Assembly: GCA_963693085.1 (NCBI GenBank)
Contig: OY856409.1
Span: 1,340,620,915-1,340,684,914, forward strand
Reading direction: 5' to 3'
DNA: 64,000 bases
Source of the DNA: Alisma plantago-aquatica
Taxonomy: Eukaryota; Streptophyta; Magnoliopsida; Alismatales; Alismataceae
Under the pieces are notes generated by a model. That model saw only the letters and a program-made list of their open reading frames with translations. It was not told the DNA's origin and made no database searches. Both the position numbers and the translations under genes were made by a program. Each line of letters opens with the position of its first letter. Positions within the stretch are counted from its first letter, which is position 1. Shown here piece by piece: positions 12,821 through 22,891 of the stretch.

Positions 12821-12832
12821 ACTCTGATATCA
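12821..12832 (-). promoter_or_regulatory. Primer binding site of the SIRE-like fragment
   Basis: The minus strand reads TGATATCAGAGT, one or two changes from the initiator-Met site. Just outside it, 'gtactcttgagagggtgaat' on the plus strand is the type of LTR edge seen in SIRE-group copia elements. Confidence 0.55.
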
Positions 12833-13930
12833 CTTATTAGATCTATGTACTCTTGAGAGGGTGAATCGAGCTAAAACTACTTGTACAACATTCATCAGAC
12901 CTTCAAATTTTATATATTTTTAGAGTGAGTAAACCAAGGGAAGAAATGATGAGAGAGAATGAATAGTCCACACAAAAATGCAATAATTTATAGTTGTTTC
13001 CATCTCAAAGAGATGTACTCCACTACCTAGAGAGGTCAACCTCTAGGATTTTGGAACACTTTAGTACCACCTTATATTACTTATAGTAGTTACACCAAGA
13101 AGATCTCTTTTTTCAAGAACAAAGAGTAACTAGCTTCCCTTTAAGGTGAACGGATCCAATAACCTTACAAAATTCTCATGTATCCAATGACCAAGGGTCT
13201 TCGACATTCACCAAGGACTTACATGTCCTTGATTTTGCATCTTCCGCATTGAACCTTCACCTTCATTCTCTAAGGAAGCAATCTTCAATCAACAAGCTTT
13301 GAAAGAGTAGATTGGAGAAAGGAGGTTGAGAGTTTGACTAATGAAGCTAGCTATTTTATAGAAATCCTAGTTCACTCGTAATGATTGTAGAGAATAATCA
13401 TGCTTAAGAATGATTACGAGACTCTAGGGGGTTTTCCCACTCAACTATAGAATAAACATGAAAGGCAGCCTTGAAATGAAGTCCAAAGTTTCATATTTTT
13501 ATTTGAGGGTGCCCGCTAGCCAGTGGATTACTTTAGGTTAGATTCTAGTCATTTTTTAGAGGTTGGTTGCTTTTACAAAAAATATAAATCACATATTCTA
13601 TTTCTCTCTAATGGCTAATTTATACTTTACATCTACAGTATCATCGACCGAGATTTGGGTGCCATAACTTGACCGATGGCACTAGAAGACAAGACTTTAA
13701 GCCTCATAGGCCAAGTTACCATGACTGGTGACTTCTCAGCCAATGTCACGACTTGACTCACGTAAAAAGTCTCATCAACCGAGATCGGCTCAGGGCAATA
13801 TCAGTCGATGAAAACCATATTTTGCATGAGGTCAATTAATGCAAAGTGCATATTTCATCGATGTTAAATATAAGATAGCTAATCACCTATAGATTTTTTA
13901 TTGTAAATCATTTGTAAATCAATTCAATTA
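12833..13930 (-). repeat. Probable LTR of the SIRE-like fragment (outer limit unknown)
   Basis: Begins next to the primer site and has no coding potential. At 13640-13830 there are repeated 'atcgaccgag / catcaaccgag / cagtcgatg' words. A short inverted pair, 'catttgtaatgactttta' and its partial complement, lies at 13930-13995. No second LTR copy is present, so the far edge cannot be fixed. Confidence 0.3.
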
Positions 13931-15229
13931 ATGCAACATGCATTTGTAATGACTTTTAACATTCACTTTATCATAAAGTCATTACAAATGATTTACAGTA
14001 AGAATCTAGCTGAAATTTTATGTATTTGTTTTGACTTGTATTTCACTAAACTAGAGTTTGTGGAATCCAATGCTTTGAGTGCACCTCATGATCTAAAATG
14101 GTTAAAAAGAAGTATTAAATAGACATGAATGGAATGGTCAAGTCATTCTCGAAATATGAGCAATGGATATTCCTCAAGTCAATAAAGATTCTATTAGTGG
14201 AGCATGAGGAAGTTGAGGGGAAGACATAAGAAAAAGGAAGGAGATGATGATCTGATGAGGAGAGGAAAAGGAGATAGAACAAGGATACTTATGGGAGGTT
14301 TGTGTGGCTTTCATGGACATTCGTCCGACACAGAGACACCATGGACACATTTTCCACGTGTCTAAGTTGGACACATAAAACCTCCATGAAGCAGTTGTGC
14401 TTCTCAAATTATTGATGGATACCGAAATAATTAGAGAGCTCAAGCATATCATAATACTCTTAGAGGGAAAGAATATATGGCATGTGTTGATAAAGCTCAA
14501 TTTTTGAGGATCTAGTAAATGAACTAGAAGCCTCATCAAGTTGCACTTCCAAGCTCCCAGGTTGAATTATAGCGTATTCGAAGGTTTCAATCGAAGTTTT
14601 CCTTCAAATTCCCTTGATCTTCTTTAGAAAAATGGCATCAGTGTTTTATCCATGTCTGCAACTAAACTTCCTCCAAAAATCCACTTCCACCTCACGAAGT
14701 CGACACAAAGTTGAAGTTTTGCAACATTTTAATGACTATATATTTCAGTTAATTTCTCATCTTAAAATACACGTCAGAAATCATTTCTTCTAGACCATTA
14801 GTCCTAGCTTTCCACTATACGGTGCTTGTTGTTGCTTTTGAGTGCATTACACATAAGAAAATCAGCATTGTAGTAGTGATCTTGATTGAGTGTGACACTT
14901 ATGGTTGTCCAATTAGATGTCATATTTATGAATATTACTGCTCATTATCATCCCTGGTTATATAATCTATGTTTTATGATTTTTTTCCTTTCATTTATCT
15001 TTTTACTAATTATTCATATTTCCAACAAAAACAATATTTTTTTGTCGTCTGGACAAGATCACCAGTATCACCTATAGGACCATGGACCATGGTGTGACTG
15101 ACAAGGGCCGTTTCCTTGGGACTAAAGCAAAAATGTGCAGTTGCAACTACATTGTATATTTCGATTCAGCGTTTGATGCATGATTCATCGCAAGGGGTTT
15201 TTGTTTCTTCGCAAAAACCGGAAATAGGA
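13931..15229. other. No gene recognised
   Basis: Unassigned sequence. A minus-strand open frame of 121 residues at 14174-14539 has no recognisable domain and overlaps a motif-like stretch at 14320-14385 with 'tccgacac' and 'ttggacac' repeats. I treat it as chance. Confidence 0.4.
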
Positions 15230-15803
15230 ACCGAACCCATTTCGGCTGCGGCTCATTTTCCGCGGCGGCTCGAGCAGTGAGGTAGTCATCCATCTCCTTC
15301 CTTTCTGTCTTTCTTGCATGTATGAACAGTCAGAAGTCGTGGAGAAACAGGGTTAGCACTTCGTGGAGAAGTTGGGGTTGGAGCTGTTCATGCTCAATGC
15401 CATTGACGTCTTCTTCCGGCAACTTCAGAACTCCAGTACCACCATTCCAACACCACGGAAGATGAGGAGGCAATCAGCAGCCTCATCACTTCTGCCCCAA
15501 CGCTAATTGCTGCCGTGACTACTGTTTTGTGCTGCAAGTTCCTGTGGAGAAAATTGCCAAAAGGAGCTGGTTCCGGTGGAGAACATGGCCTGAAGGAGCG
15601 GGACCTAGGTGATGCCCGCCCCTCAGGGCACTACGAATGCATGCACTACCTGGACAAGGAGAAGGAGACGTTCGATAAACGCCAGTCATGCAAGTGCAGG
15701 ATTAGAACTTTGACAGGTAGCAGCAGGGGTTGTAGGTGATGTGTCAAAACTTGTCATTGACGAACACATGTTGCTTGCCTTCCGAGCCTACTAACCAAGG
15801 TCT
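15230..15803 (+). pseudogene. GC-rich gene-like fragment, function unknown
   Basis: A sharp compositional island, clearly richer in G+C than its surroundings. One frame is open from about 15449 to the TGA ending at 15739. It carries TTEDEEAISSLITSAPTL, then AAVTTVLCCKFLWRK, a Gly-rich stretch, and YECMHYLDKEKETFDK followed by a Cys/Arg-rich tail. An upstream frame offset by one, 15361-15460, reads VEKLGLELFMLNAIDVFFRQ, so the coding part may be broken by a frameshift. Codon-like composition suggests an exon or a captured gene piece. I do not recognise the family. The plus-strand copia element E0 begins right after it, at 15804. Confidence 0.4.
15799..15803. repeat. Candidate target-site duplication of E0 (left)
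   Basis: GGTCT immediately before the TGTTAG start of the E0 5' LTR. GGTCT also occurs at 48729-48733 after the 3' LTR, but three bases past the expected ..AACA end, so the pairing is tentative. Confidence 0.4.
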
Positions 15804-16501
15804 TGTTAGATATATAGCTGTTAAAGTCATGTATATAGCATGGGTTAAGTCCAAAGTAGTGCAGCTAATACATGAGAAAGTAAGTTTTGTGTCTAATGCA
15901 AATGGAGAAAAAGTTTTATCCCTCATTGCTCACTCTTAGAATTTTTGTGGTCCTTATACGTAGGATCACATGTGACACTAAGTGTCCAAAGGTCCTAGGA
16001 GAGGTTATGTTCAACTCTTTGGTGGGTATGGTGACCACAACACAAACGCACACACGCCACACCACTCCTCGCCGAGTCGGGCCCGGGCACGGGCTCTTTA
16101 ATTGTTTCTTTTCTAACCGGATTTATTAATCCTAACTGGAAAGTGTATCTTGTGGATTTTTCCGCAATGTGTAAAAGAACGACCGAGTGGTCACGTCTTA
16201 AGGGCAATAGGATTACTGGGCGTGTAAGGCTATAAATATGTCTACCGTCATTAAGGTTAAACACATCATTCGAACATACAAACGTCAGTGTATGAGGACG
16301 ACGTCTATCCAGAAGGGTTGCAAGACGCTGATTTCTTTAAGTATATCTCGTCCATTTCTCAACGAATGGTCCGGTTTGCTTTCCTAACCTTTGTTTTTGT
16401 TCTCCTGCATTGGTTTATTCTATGCTTTCTTATCTAGATCGGCCCGAGCTGTTAATCTAATTGCACATGTTGTATGTAACGACGTAACATTAAAATCAAC
16501 A
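15804..16501 (+). repeat. E0 5' LTR
   Basis: Starts TGTTAGATATATAGC, matching 22089. It contains a TATA box (TATAAATA) at 16231-16238. Against the 3' LTR it lacks roughly 0.3 kb downstream of the TATA region. The end, near 'aaaatcaaca', is set by where similarity to 48700-48725 fades. No standard initiator-Met primer site was found after it. Confidence 0.7.
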
Positions 16502-16983
16502 ATAGTCTTAAAGAAATCAATATATGTCGTCAAGGTTCTGGCATGAAAATTGATGTCTCGTATGCCTAAAAAGTTTATTGGAATTAATTTGACTCGTTTG
16601 CAAAGTAGGATGAAAATCTGGCTTAACATGGTAGGGTATGATTAGTATTTAGAAGAAGATGAACCAAAGTTGATGAAACTACCCCCGATAATGCTAATTT
16701 AATTGCAACATGGAAGAAGGGTGATAACATGTGTCGAGGGTTCATTCTGTTTGCGTTAAACAACAAACTGTATGACTCATACTCAAAGCCGCATGTTACT
16801 ACATCTAAGGTTGTGTGGGGGCGTTAATAAAGAAAAACAATACTGAGAATCAGGGAACTGAAAAATATTGTGTCTTGAAATTTCTAAAGTTTCATATGTC
16901 TGAGGATAAATCTATTTCTGATCAAACACACGATTTTTGTCTCTTGGTACAAGAGCTGGTTGATGTGGGCATGGTACTTTCTT
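16021..16983 (+). repeat. E0 internal duplication, unit 1 (LTR part + leader + gag 5' half)
   Basis: Runs from 'ggtgggtatggtgaccac' in the LTR to the gag codons near 'ggcatggtactttc'. The same series of segments recurs in unit 2 (16984-18032) with substitutions and an extra ~80 bp. The junction at 16983/16984 joins gag to LTR over a few shared T/C/G-rich bases. Confidence 0.8.
16531..16983 (+). pseudogene. E0 truncated first copy of copia gag
   Basis: Broken gag, the older-looking of two copies. It keeps IATWKKGDNM-like and NNKLYDSYSKPHVTTSK-like strings out of frame. An open part at 16815-16980 reads KKNNTENQGTEKYCVLKFLK, HMSEDKSISDQTHDFCLLVQ and ELVDVGMVL. It then runs abruptly into LTR sequence at 16984, so it ends where the second copy continues with PEKFVVMSI. 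No zinc knuckle. Confidence 0.75.
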
Positions 16984-18032
16984 GGTGGATATGGTGACCA
17001 CAATACATACATGCACACACCATGCCATGCCCCGTCGGGTCGGGCTGGGCCCGAGCACGGGCTCTTTAATTGTTTCTTTACAAATCAGATTTATCAATCC
17101 TAATTGGAAAGTGTCTCTTTGTAGATTTTTCTGTAATGTGTACAAGAGTGACCGAGTGGTCGGGTCTTAAAGAGAATAGGATTATTGGGCGTGTAAGGCT
17201 ATAAATATGCCTCCAGTCATTAAGGTTAAACACATCTTTTGAACATACAACCGTCAACGTTCAAAGACGTGATCTGTATGTCAGACGGTGGCATTTGCAT
17301 CGATCGTCATCAAAATGAGCGAGACGATCTCTTCTTCAGGTTCGTGATCGCGTCGATAGGAGAACGACGCCTATCCAATAGGAGAAATGAAAGGTCTGGT
17401 TTGCGTTCCTAACCTTTGTTTTTATTCCCCTGCATTGGTTTATTCTACGCTTTCTTATTTGGATTGGCCTGAACTATTAATCTAATTGCACTTGTTGCAT
17501 GAAATGATGTAATATTAAAATTAAAAATAGTTTTAAAGAAATTAATATTTTTCGTTAGTTAACTATGGTTGATCAAGGTTTTGGCATGAAACTTGATATG
17601 TCTAATATGCTTGAAAAGTTTACTAAACTAATTTTACTCATTGGCAAAGTAGGATGCAAATATGGCTTAACATGGTAGGGTATAATTAGTATTTAGAAGA
17701 AGATGAACCCAAAGTTGATGAAATTGTCCCCGATAATACTAATTTAATTGCAACCTGGAAGAAGGGTGATAACATGTGCTGAGGGTTGATTCTATTTGTG
17801 TTAAACAACAAATTATATGACTCATACTCAAAGCCGCATGTTACTACATCTAAAGTTATGTGGGGGGCGTTAGAAAAGAAATACAATACTGAGAATCAGG
17901 GAATTGAAAAAATATTATGTCTCAAAATTTCTAAAGTTTCATATGTCTGAGGGTAAATTTATTCCTGATGAAACACATGATTTTCAACTCTTGGTACAAG
18001 AGCTCGTTGATGCGGGCATGATACTTCCTGAA
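16984..18032 (+). repeat. E0 internal duplication, unit 2
   Basis: Second copy of the LTR-leader-gag segment. It starts inside the LTR (first ~217 bp missing), with a TATA box (TATAAATA) at 17200-17207, and leads into the gag copy that continues to the rest of the polyprotein. Confidence 0.8.
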
Positions 18033-18348
18033 AAGTTTGTTGTTATGTCAATCATTGAGAAATTTCCAAAACTTGGGAGTCGTTTGGCATGACTCTTAAG
18101 CATCACAAAGGAGACATGTCAATGAACGATCTCATGATGGACATCAATATTCAGGAAGAGCATTTGAAAGAGAAGACTATCAAAGTATCCACTGATGTAA
18201 ATGTTACTGTCAATTTAACTACCAATAAGGACAAGGATAAGAAATCTAAGAATTCACTTAAAGCTAAGGCCAAGATCCAGAAGAAGTCAAAGAACAAACC
18301 TTGTTGGACTTGTGGACATGTTGGCCACTGGAACAAGGATTTTCTTTA
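17565..18348 (+). pseudogene. E0 copia gag (main copy)
   Basis: The likely start is ATG 17565-17567 (MVDQGFGMKLD). Frameshifts near 17650, 17770 and 18080 split it. Recognisable blocks are LIATWKKGDNM, NNKLYDSYSKPHVTTSKVMW, KKYNTENQGIEK, FHMSEGKFIPDETHDFQLL, ELVDAGMILPEKFVVMSI and MTLKHHKGDMSMNDLM, then a Lys-rich linker. The zinc knuckle at about 18298-18345 reads CWTCGHVGHWNKDF, with the last Cys replaced by Phe. Function in the family: particle assembly and RNA packaging. Protease sequence follows at about 18480. Confidence 0.8.
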
Positions 18349-18477
18349 AAAGAAGACAAAGAAAGTTGTTGCATCTGCAACTGAGGAGGTTGTGGTCAAC
18401 ATGATGACTGCATCATTGTACCTCAATGATGGGTATGTATCTATAAAACTTGAAGTTCTTTCTATTTTTGAACCACT

Positions 18478-18570
18478 ATATTAGATAATAGACATTGGGG
18501 CTAATGTGCATGTGTGTACTAACAAGACCTTGTTTGTGTCTTACAGGCATCTAAAGGTTGATCCGTGACT
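18478..18570 (+). pseudogene. E0 protease fragment
   Basis: Short frame I-D-I-G-A-N-V-H-V-C-T-N-K, the copia aspartic protease motif (usual DTGAN/DSGA) with its catalytic Asp kept. It is followed by TLFVSYRHLKVDP and then a stop. Surrounding frames are disrupted. Confidence 0.6.
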
Positions 18571-19720
18571 TTGGACGATTCCAGCACTGTAGAAGACAAA
18601 GACAAAAGATGGGTGGACTTGATATTTCCTTTGGGAAAGGTTATGACGCTTCATAGAGTCAGACATGTTCCATCAATACAACGCAACATTCTTAGTGATG
18701 CAATTTTAGTTAGAGATGGTTTTAGAATAGATTGCAAGTGTAATAAGGCAATTGTTACTCGCCTTCGAGATTCTTTATTTTTTGGCAAGGGATATATATG
18801 TGATATGGAGTACATGTTTAAGATTTTTGTTGAACCTATTTCAAATTCCATTTTAAATTTGAATGATAATAGTTCTTTATGCATGAATCTTGTGTTGTCT
18901 TATGCGTGGCATGCACGTTTGGGACATGTGAATGTTGGCTCAATAAAACGTACGATGAATCTGAATTTAATCCCTAAATCCGACATTAACAATAATAAAT
19001 GTGAAATCTGTGTGCAAGCTAAATTACCTAGGAAACATTTTCATTATGTGAATAGGAATTCAAAAATATTATATTTAGTGCATACGGATATCTATGAATT
19101 TAATGGGATTGCTACAAGGGATCAAAAGTGCTATTTTATAAGTTTTATTGACAATGCTAGTAGATATTGCTATTTCTTTTTACTTAGAAGTAAAAATTAT
19201 GCATTGGATAAATTTAAAATTTATAAGAAAGAAGGTGAAACTTAAATCGGCAAAGTACTTGAGTGATTAAGGTTTGATAGGGGAGGAGAATATACCTCAA
19301 ATTTGTTTTGGAATTTTGCCAATTGCATGGTATAGTTCATGAGGTTATCGCTCCGTATTCACCACAGTCTAATGGGATAGTTGAACGTAAAAATTGAATC
19401 CTTATAGATATAGTTAATTCTTTACTCTAAACCTCAGGTCTACCCAACTTCATGTGGGGGGAATCTTTGAATACGACTTTCCATATTCTGAATAGAGTTC
19501 CCCATAAACATGTAGAAAGTAGTCTATTTAAGTTATGGAGAGGAAGAAAACTGAGTCTCAAATATCTTCGAGTGTGGGGGTGCCTTGCTAAGGTACTTGT
19601 CCCTAAACACAAAAGGAAGAAATTGGGACCGAAAATGGCTGATGCTATATTCTTAGCGTATGTAGTAACAAGTTATGCCTATAGATTCTTGATCGTAAAA
19701 TCTAATTATCTCAGGCATTG
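18565..19720 (+). pseudogene. E0 gag-pre-integrase and integrase
   Basis: An open frame at 18565-19245 (226 residues) has VRHVPSIQRNILS, then the gag-pre-integrase zinc domain WHARLGHVNVGSIKR...CEICVQAKLPRKHF (HHCC residues present), then the integrase core start HTDIYEFNG (first catalytic Asp) and ISFIDNASRYCYFF. A stop and frameshifts follow. RFDRGGEY (second Asp) at about 19270 and APYSPQSNGIVERKN (catalytic Glu) at about 19350-19395 are still readable, as is the C-terminal block at 19452-19721 (WGESLNTTFHILNRVPHKH, KYLRVWGCLAKVLVPKHK). All three D,D,E residues survive although the frame is broken. It joins cDNA to the genome. Confidence 0.85.
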
Positions 19721-19861
19721 AGGTCAATACAATTTTGGAATTACGTGATGCTACATTCTTTGAGGATGTGTTTCCCATAAAATCTAGTGATCCCAATGAA
19801 GTATCTCAAGAGGATTCATTCACCACATGTTCCATTCCCAAGCACGTAGAAAGGATGATAG

Positions 19862-21060
19862 ATGTGGGGGGGTGACTCGGGACAAGCTATTTCTAAATTT
19901 GATGATTATGAAGAAATGGTTGAACCAAGGAGAATTAAACGGTCTAGGACATACAAGGACTTTGGGAGTGAGGTTCTCACTTACAATGTTGAGGATGATC
20001 CTGTAACTTTCAAACAAGCTATAGAATCTCCAGAAGCTATGTTTTGGAAAGAAGTCGTTAATGATAAAATCCAATCAATTCTCTTGAATGGAACTTGGAA
20101 TTGGTGGATTTGCCTCATGGTTGTTCTGTATTTGGATGCAAATGGATCTTTAAGAAGAAACTTAATCCAAATGGTATAATCAATAATTATAAGGTTAGGT
20201 TAGTTGCTATGGGTTACACATAGAGGGAAGGAATAGATTATTTTGATACCTAATCCCATGTTTCCCGTATGACTACAATCTGAGTGCTTATAGCATTGGC
20301 TTTCATTTATAACCTCTGTATCCATCAGATGGATGTGAAGACCACGTTCTTACACGGTGATCTTCAGGAAGAGATATATATGGAACAACATGAGGGATTT
20401 GTGAGACATGGGAATGAGTCCAAAGTGTGTAAACTTATTAAGTTATTATATGTCTTGAAAAAAGCCCTACGAAATGGCATGATAAGTTTGATTTTGTGAT
20501 ATCATTGTTTGACTTTGTTTCTAATGAATTTGATAAGTGTCTCTATAGAAAAATCTTCAATGATGGATTCATTTTGTTATGCTCTTATGTCGATGATATC
20601 CTACTTTTTGGTTCTGATATGAAAGTACTAAATGAGACAAAGACATTCTTGTGTAGAAAGTTTGAGATGAAGGATATGGGTGTCAATGATGTGATTTTAG
20701 GGCTTAAAATCATAAGGTCTATTGATGGTATAACTCTCTCTCAATCTCACTATGTTGAGAAGATATTGGATAGGTTTGAGTACATATCATGTAAACATAT
20801 TAAGACTCCATATGATTCATCCAATGCCATGTTCAAGAATGAGACTGGGTTCCAGTGTCTCAATTATGATACTACTCAGATTATCGGAAGTTTGATGTAT
20901 GTTATGAACTACACACATCCAAACATTGTGTTTTCCATGAGCAAGTTAAGTAGATACATCAGTTGTCCCGACAAGATGCATTGGAAATATCTTGATAGAG
21001 TATTGAGGTATATCAAGGGAACTTGTTCCCTTGGGCTACATTATGGAAAATATCCTTCTA
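19862..21060 (+). pseudogene. E0 reverse transcriptase
   Basis: Copia RT in several frames. It has FKQAIESPEAMFWKEVVNDK and ILLNGTWNW at 19862-20110, then VRLVAMGYT at about 20195, and DVKTTFLHGDLQEEIYM at 20330-20385 with QHEGFVRHGNESKVCKL. After a stop near 20499 it continues with the catalytic block CSYVDDILLFGSD at 20581-20620 (YVDD intact), then FEMKDMGVNDVILGLKI, LSQSHYVEKILDRF and GSLMYVMNYTHPNIVFSMS. It copies element RNA into cDNA. At least three frame breaks, so not translatable as a unit. Confidence 0.85.
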
Positions 21061-21547
21061 TAGTCAAAGGATATAGTGATGCAAGCTGGATTTCCATCAA
21101 CTCTGAGAGTAATGGTGTCTCAGGATATGTATTCATGTTGGAGGAGCTATTTTCTGAAGGTCTAAGAAACAGACCATATTGTCTTGGACTACTTTTGAGG
21201 CAGAGTTGTGTGCTTTAGATGAAACTGGATTGGAACTTAAATGGCTACATGGACTTATGTCCAGTTTACCTGTGGTAAAGAAGTCTCTTCCTACAATTTC
21301 AGCTCATTGTGGTAGTACTACAACTATTTCTAAGATAAAGAGCCACAAGTACAATCAAAAACAATGTAGACACATACAATTCAGACTCAAGTCTGTAAGG
21401 GGATTAGTATCTAATGGACTCATGGATGTGGACTACGTCGGTACCAAAGAAAATACAGTTGATCCTTTCACTAAAGGTCTTACTCTAGCCTTAGTGGAAA
21501 AATCTAGGTTGGGGATGGGAATGAAACCCCTCATTATCTGCATGTAG
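21061..21547 (+). pseudogene. E0 RNase H
   Basis: Begins GYSDASWISINSESNGVSGYVFM (first Asp present), is interrupted by a frameshift near 21180, and continues TTFEAELCALDETGLELKWL, TISAHCGSTTTISK (the usual HCD reads HCG, so one catalytic Asp is lost), YNQKQCRHIQFRLKSVR and VDYVGTKENTVDPFTKGLT, ending in the GMGMKP-type tail common in this copia group. It degrades the RNA strand during cDNA synthesis. Confidence 0.8.
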
Positions 21548-22071
21548 TAGCAACGCAACCCCCAATAGAGTGGAGATCCCACAAATTGGATTCAATATGG
21601 TAATAACAAGTTGTTGGGTGAATTGGATGACACTATGTAATTACTATGATGCTTCATGCATTTATGTGTCTATCTCCTAGGAAATTGGTTAGTGTCATGA
21701 CTGTAAGTTAGTAAGAGATTAGTCTCTGAATGGTGTCAAGTCTTAGGATAGGATGGTAATAGTACATCCTTGGAGACTCCAACTAAATGACTGATGTTGT
21801 GTAGGTCGCAACAGGAGAATTAGGTTGCTCTCTGATATCAATCATGACATAAAAAATTTGTATGCATGGACTTAATACATTGTATTCTCTTCTACCATGT
21901 CATTATTGTGTTGTTAGCAACCTATACTCTTGCACCCAAGGTTCAGGTTCAAGATTTTTGTTCACCTAGTTCATGTGGGGATCACAGTTAGATAACTCAG
22001 GTAGATTCAAACTGAAAGGAATCTGATTAAAGCACAGTATTGAGGACTGAATGGTAGATCACACTATACAT

Positions 22072-22088
22072 TGGACTTTGTGGGCGAT
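22072..22088 (+). promoter_or_regulatory. E0 polypurine tract
   Basis: 'ttggactttgtgggcgat' directly before TGTTAG of the 3' LTR, a decayed form of the usual copia purine-rich plus-strand primer. Confidence 0.6.
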
Positions 22089-22891
22089 TGTTAGATATAT
22101 GGCTTCTACAACCATGTATATAGCATGGGTTAAGCCTAATGTAGTGCAACTAGTACATGGGAGAAAGGTAGTTTTCTATCTAGTGTAAATGGGGAAGAAG
22201 TTTTATCCCACATTGCTCACTCCTAAAACTTGTGTGGTCCTTATATGTAGGATTACATGTGACACTAGTGTTGAAAGGTCCTAGAAGAGGGTATGCTCAC
22301 CTCCTTGATGGGCATGATGACCACAACACACATACATGAACGCGCCACGCCACGCCTCACCTGGTCTAGCCTGGACGGGCTCAGGCTCAGGATCGAGCTT
22401 GTAGCTTTTGGATTGTAGAGAATGTCTTCTGTCTTCTTTTCACACTAGGATATAACTATATAATTAATTATTAATTTAATTAATTGTTTCTTTCCTAATC
22501 AGATTTATCTATCCTAACTGGAAAGTGTCTCTTTGTAGATTTTTCTACAATGTATACAAGAGCGACCAAGTGGTCATGTATTGATTAGAATAGGATTAAG
22601 GGGCGTGTAATGCTATAAATATGCATCTGGTCATTAGGGTTAAACACATCTTTCGAACATATAATTGTCAGCGTTCGAATTTGTGTTTGGAAAACCCTAA
22701 AGTCAGAGTCTCCTGCCGCCATTGCTTCTGTGTTTCTACATGGACATCCTCTCATGTACGTGGTTAGTTCGTCCATCCTCTCCCTTCCGAGACATGATCT
22801 GTCAGGCAGTGGTTCTTGCAGTCATTGGGCTACACTGGTAGTGCAAGTCATTCATCTGCATCGTTCGATGTCAAAACGAGTGAGACAATCT
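22089..22891 (+). repeat. E0 3' LTR, part 1
   Basis: Aligns with 15804 onward, including TATAAATA at 22614-22621. It is cut at 22891 by E1. The last bases, AATCT (22887-22891), form the left target-site duplication of E1. Confidence 0.85.

Noticed and set aside
14174..14539. 121-residue minus-strand open frame as a gene
   Set aside because: No domain, no splice support, low-complexity Ser/Leu/Ile composition; expected by chance in 64 kb.
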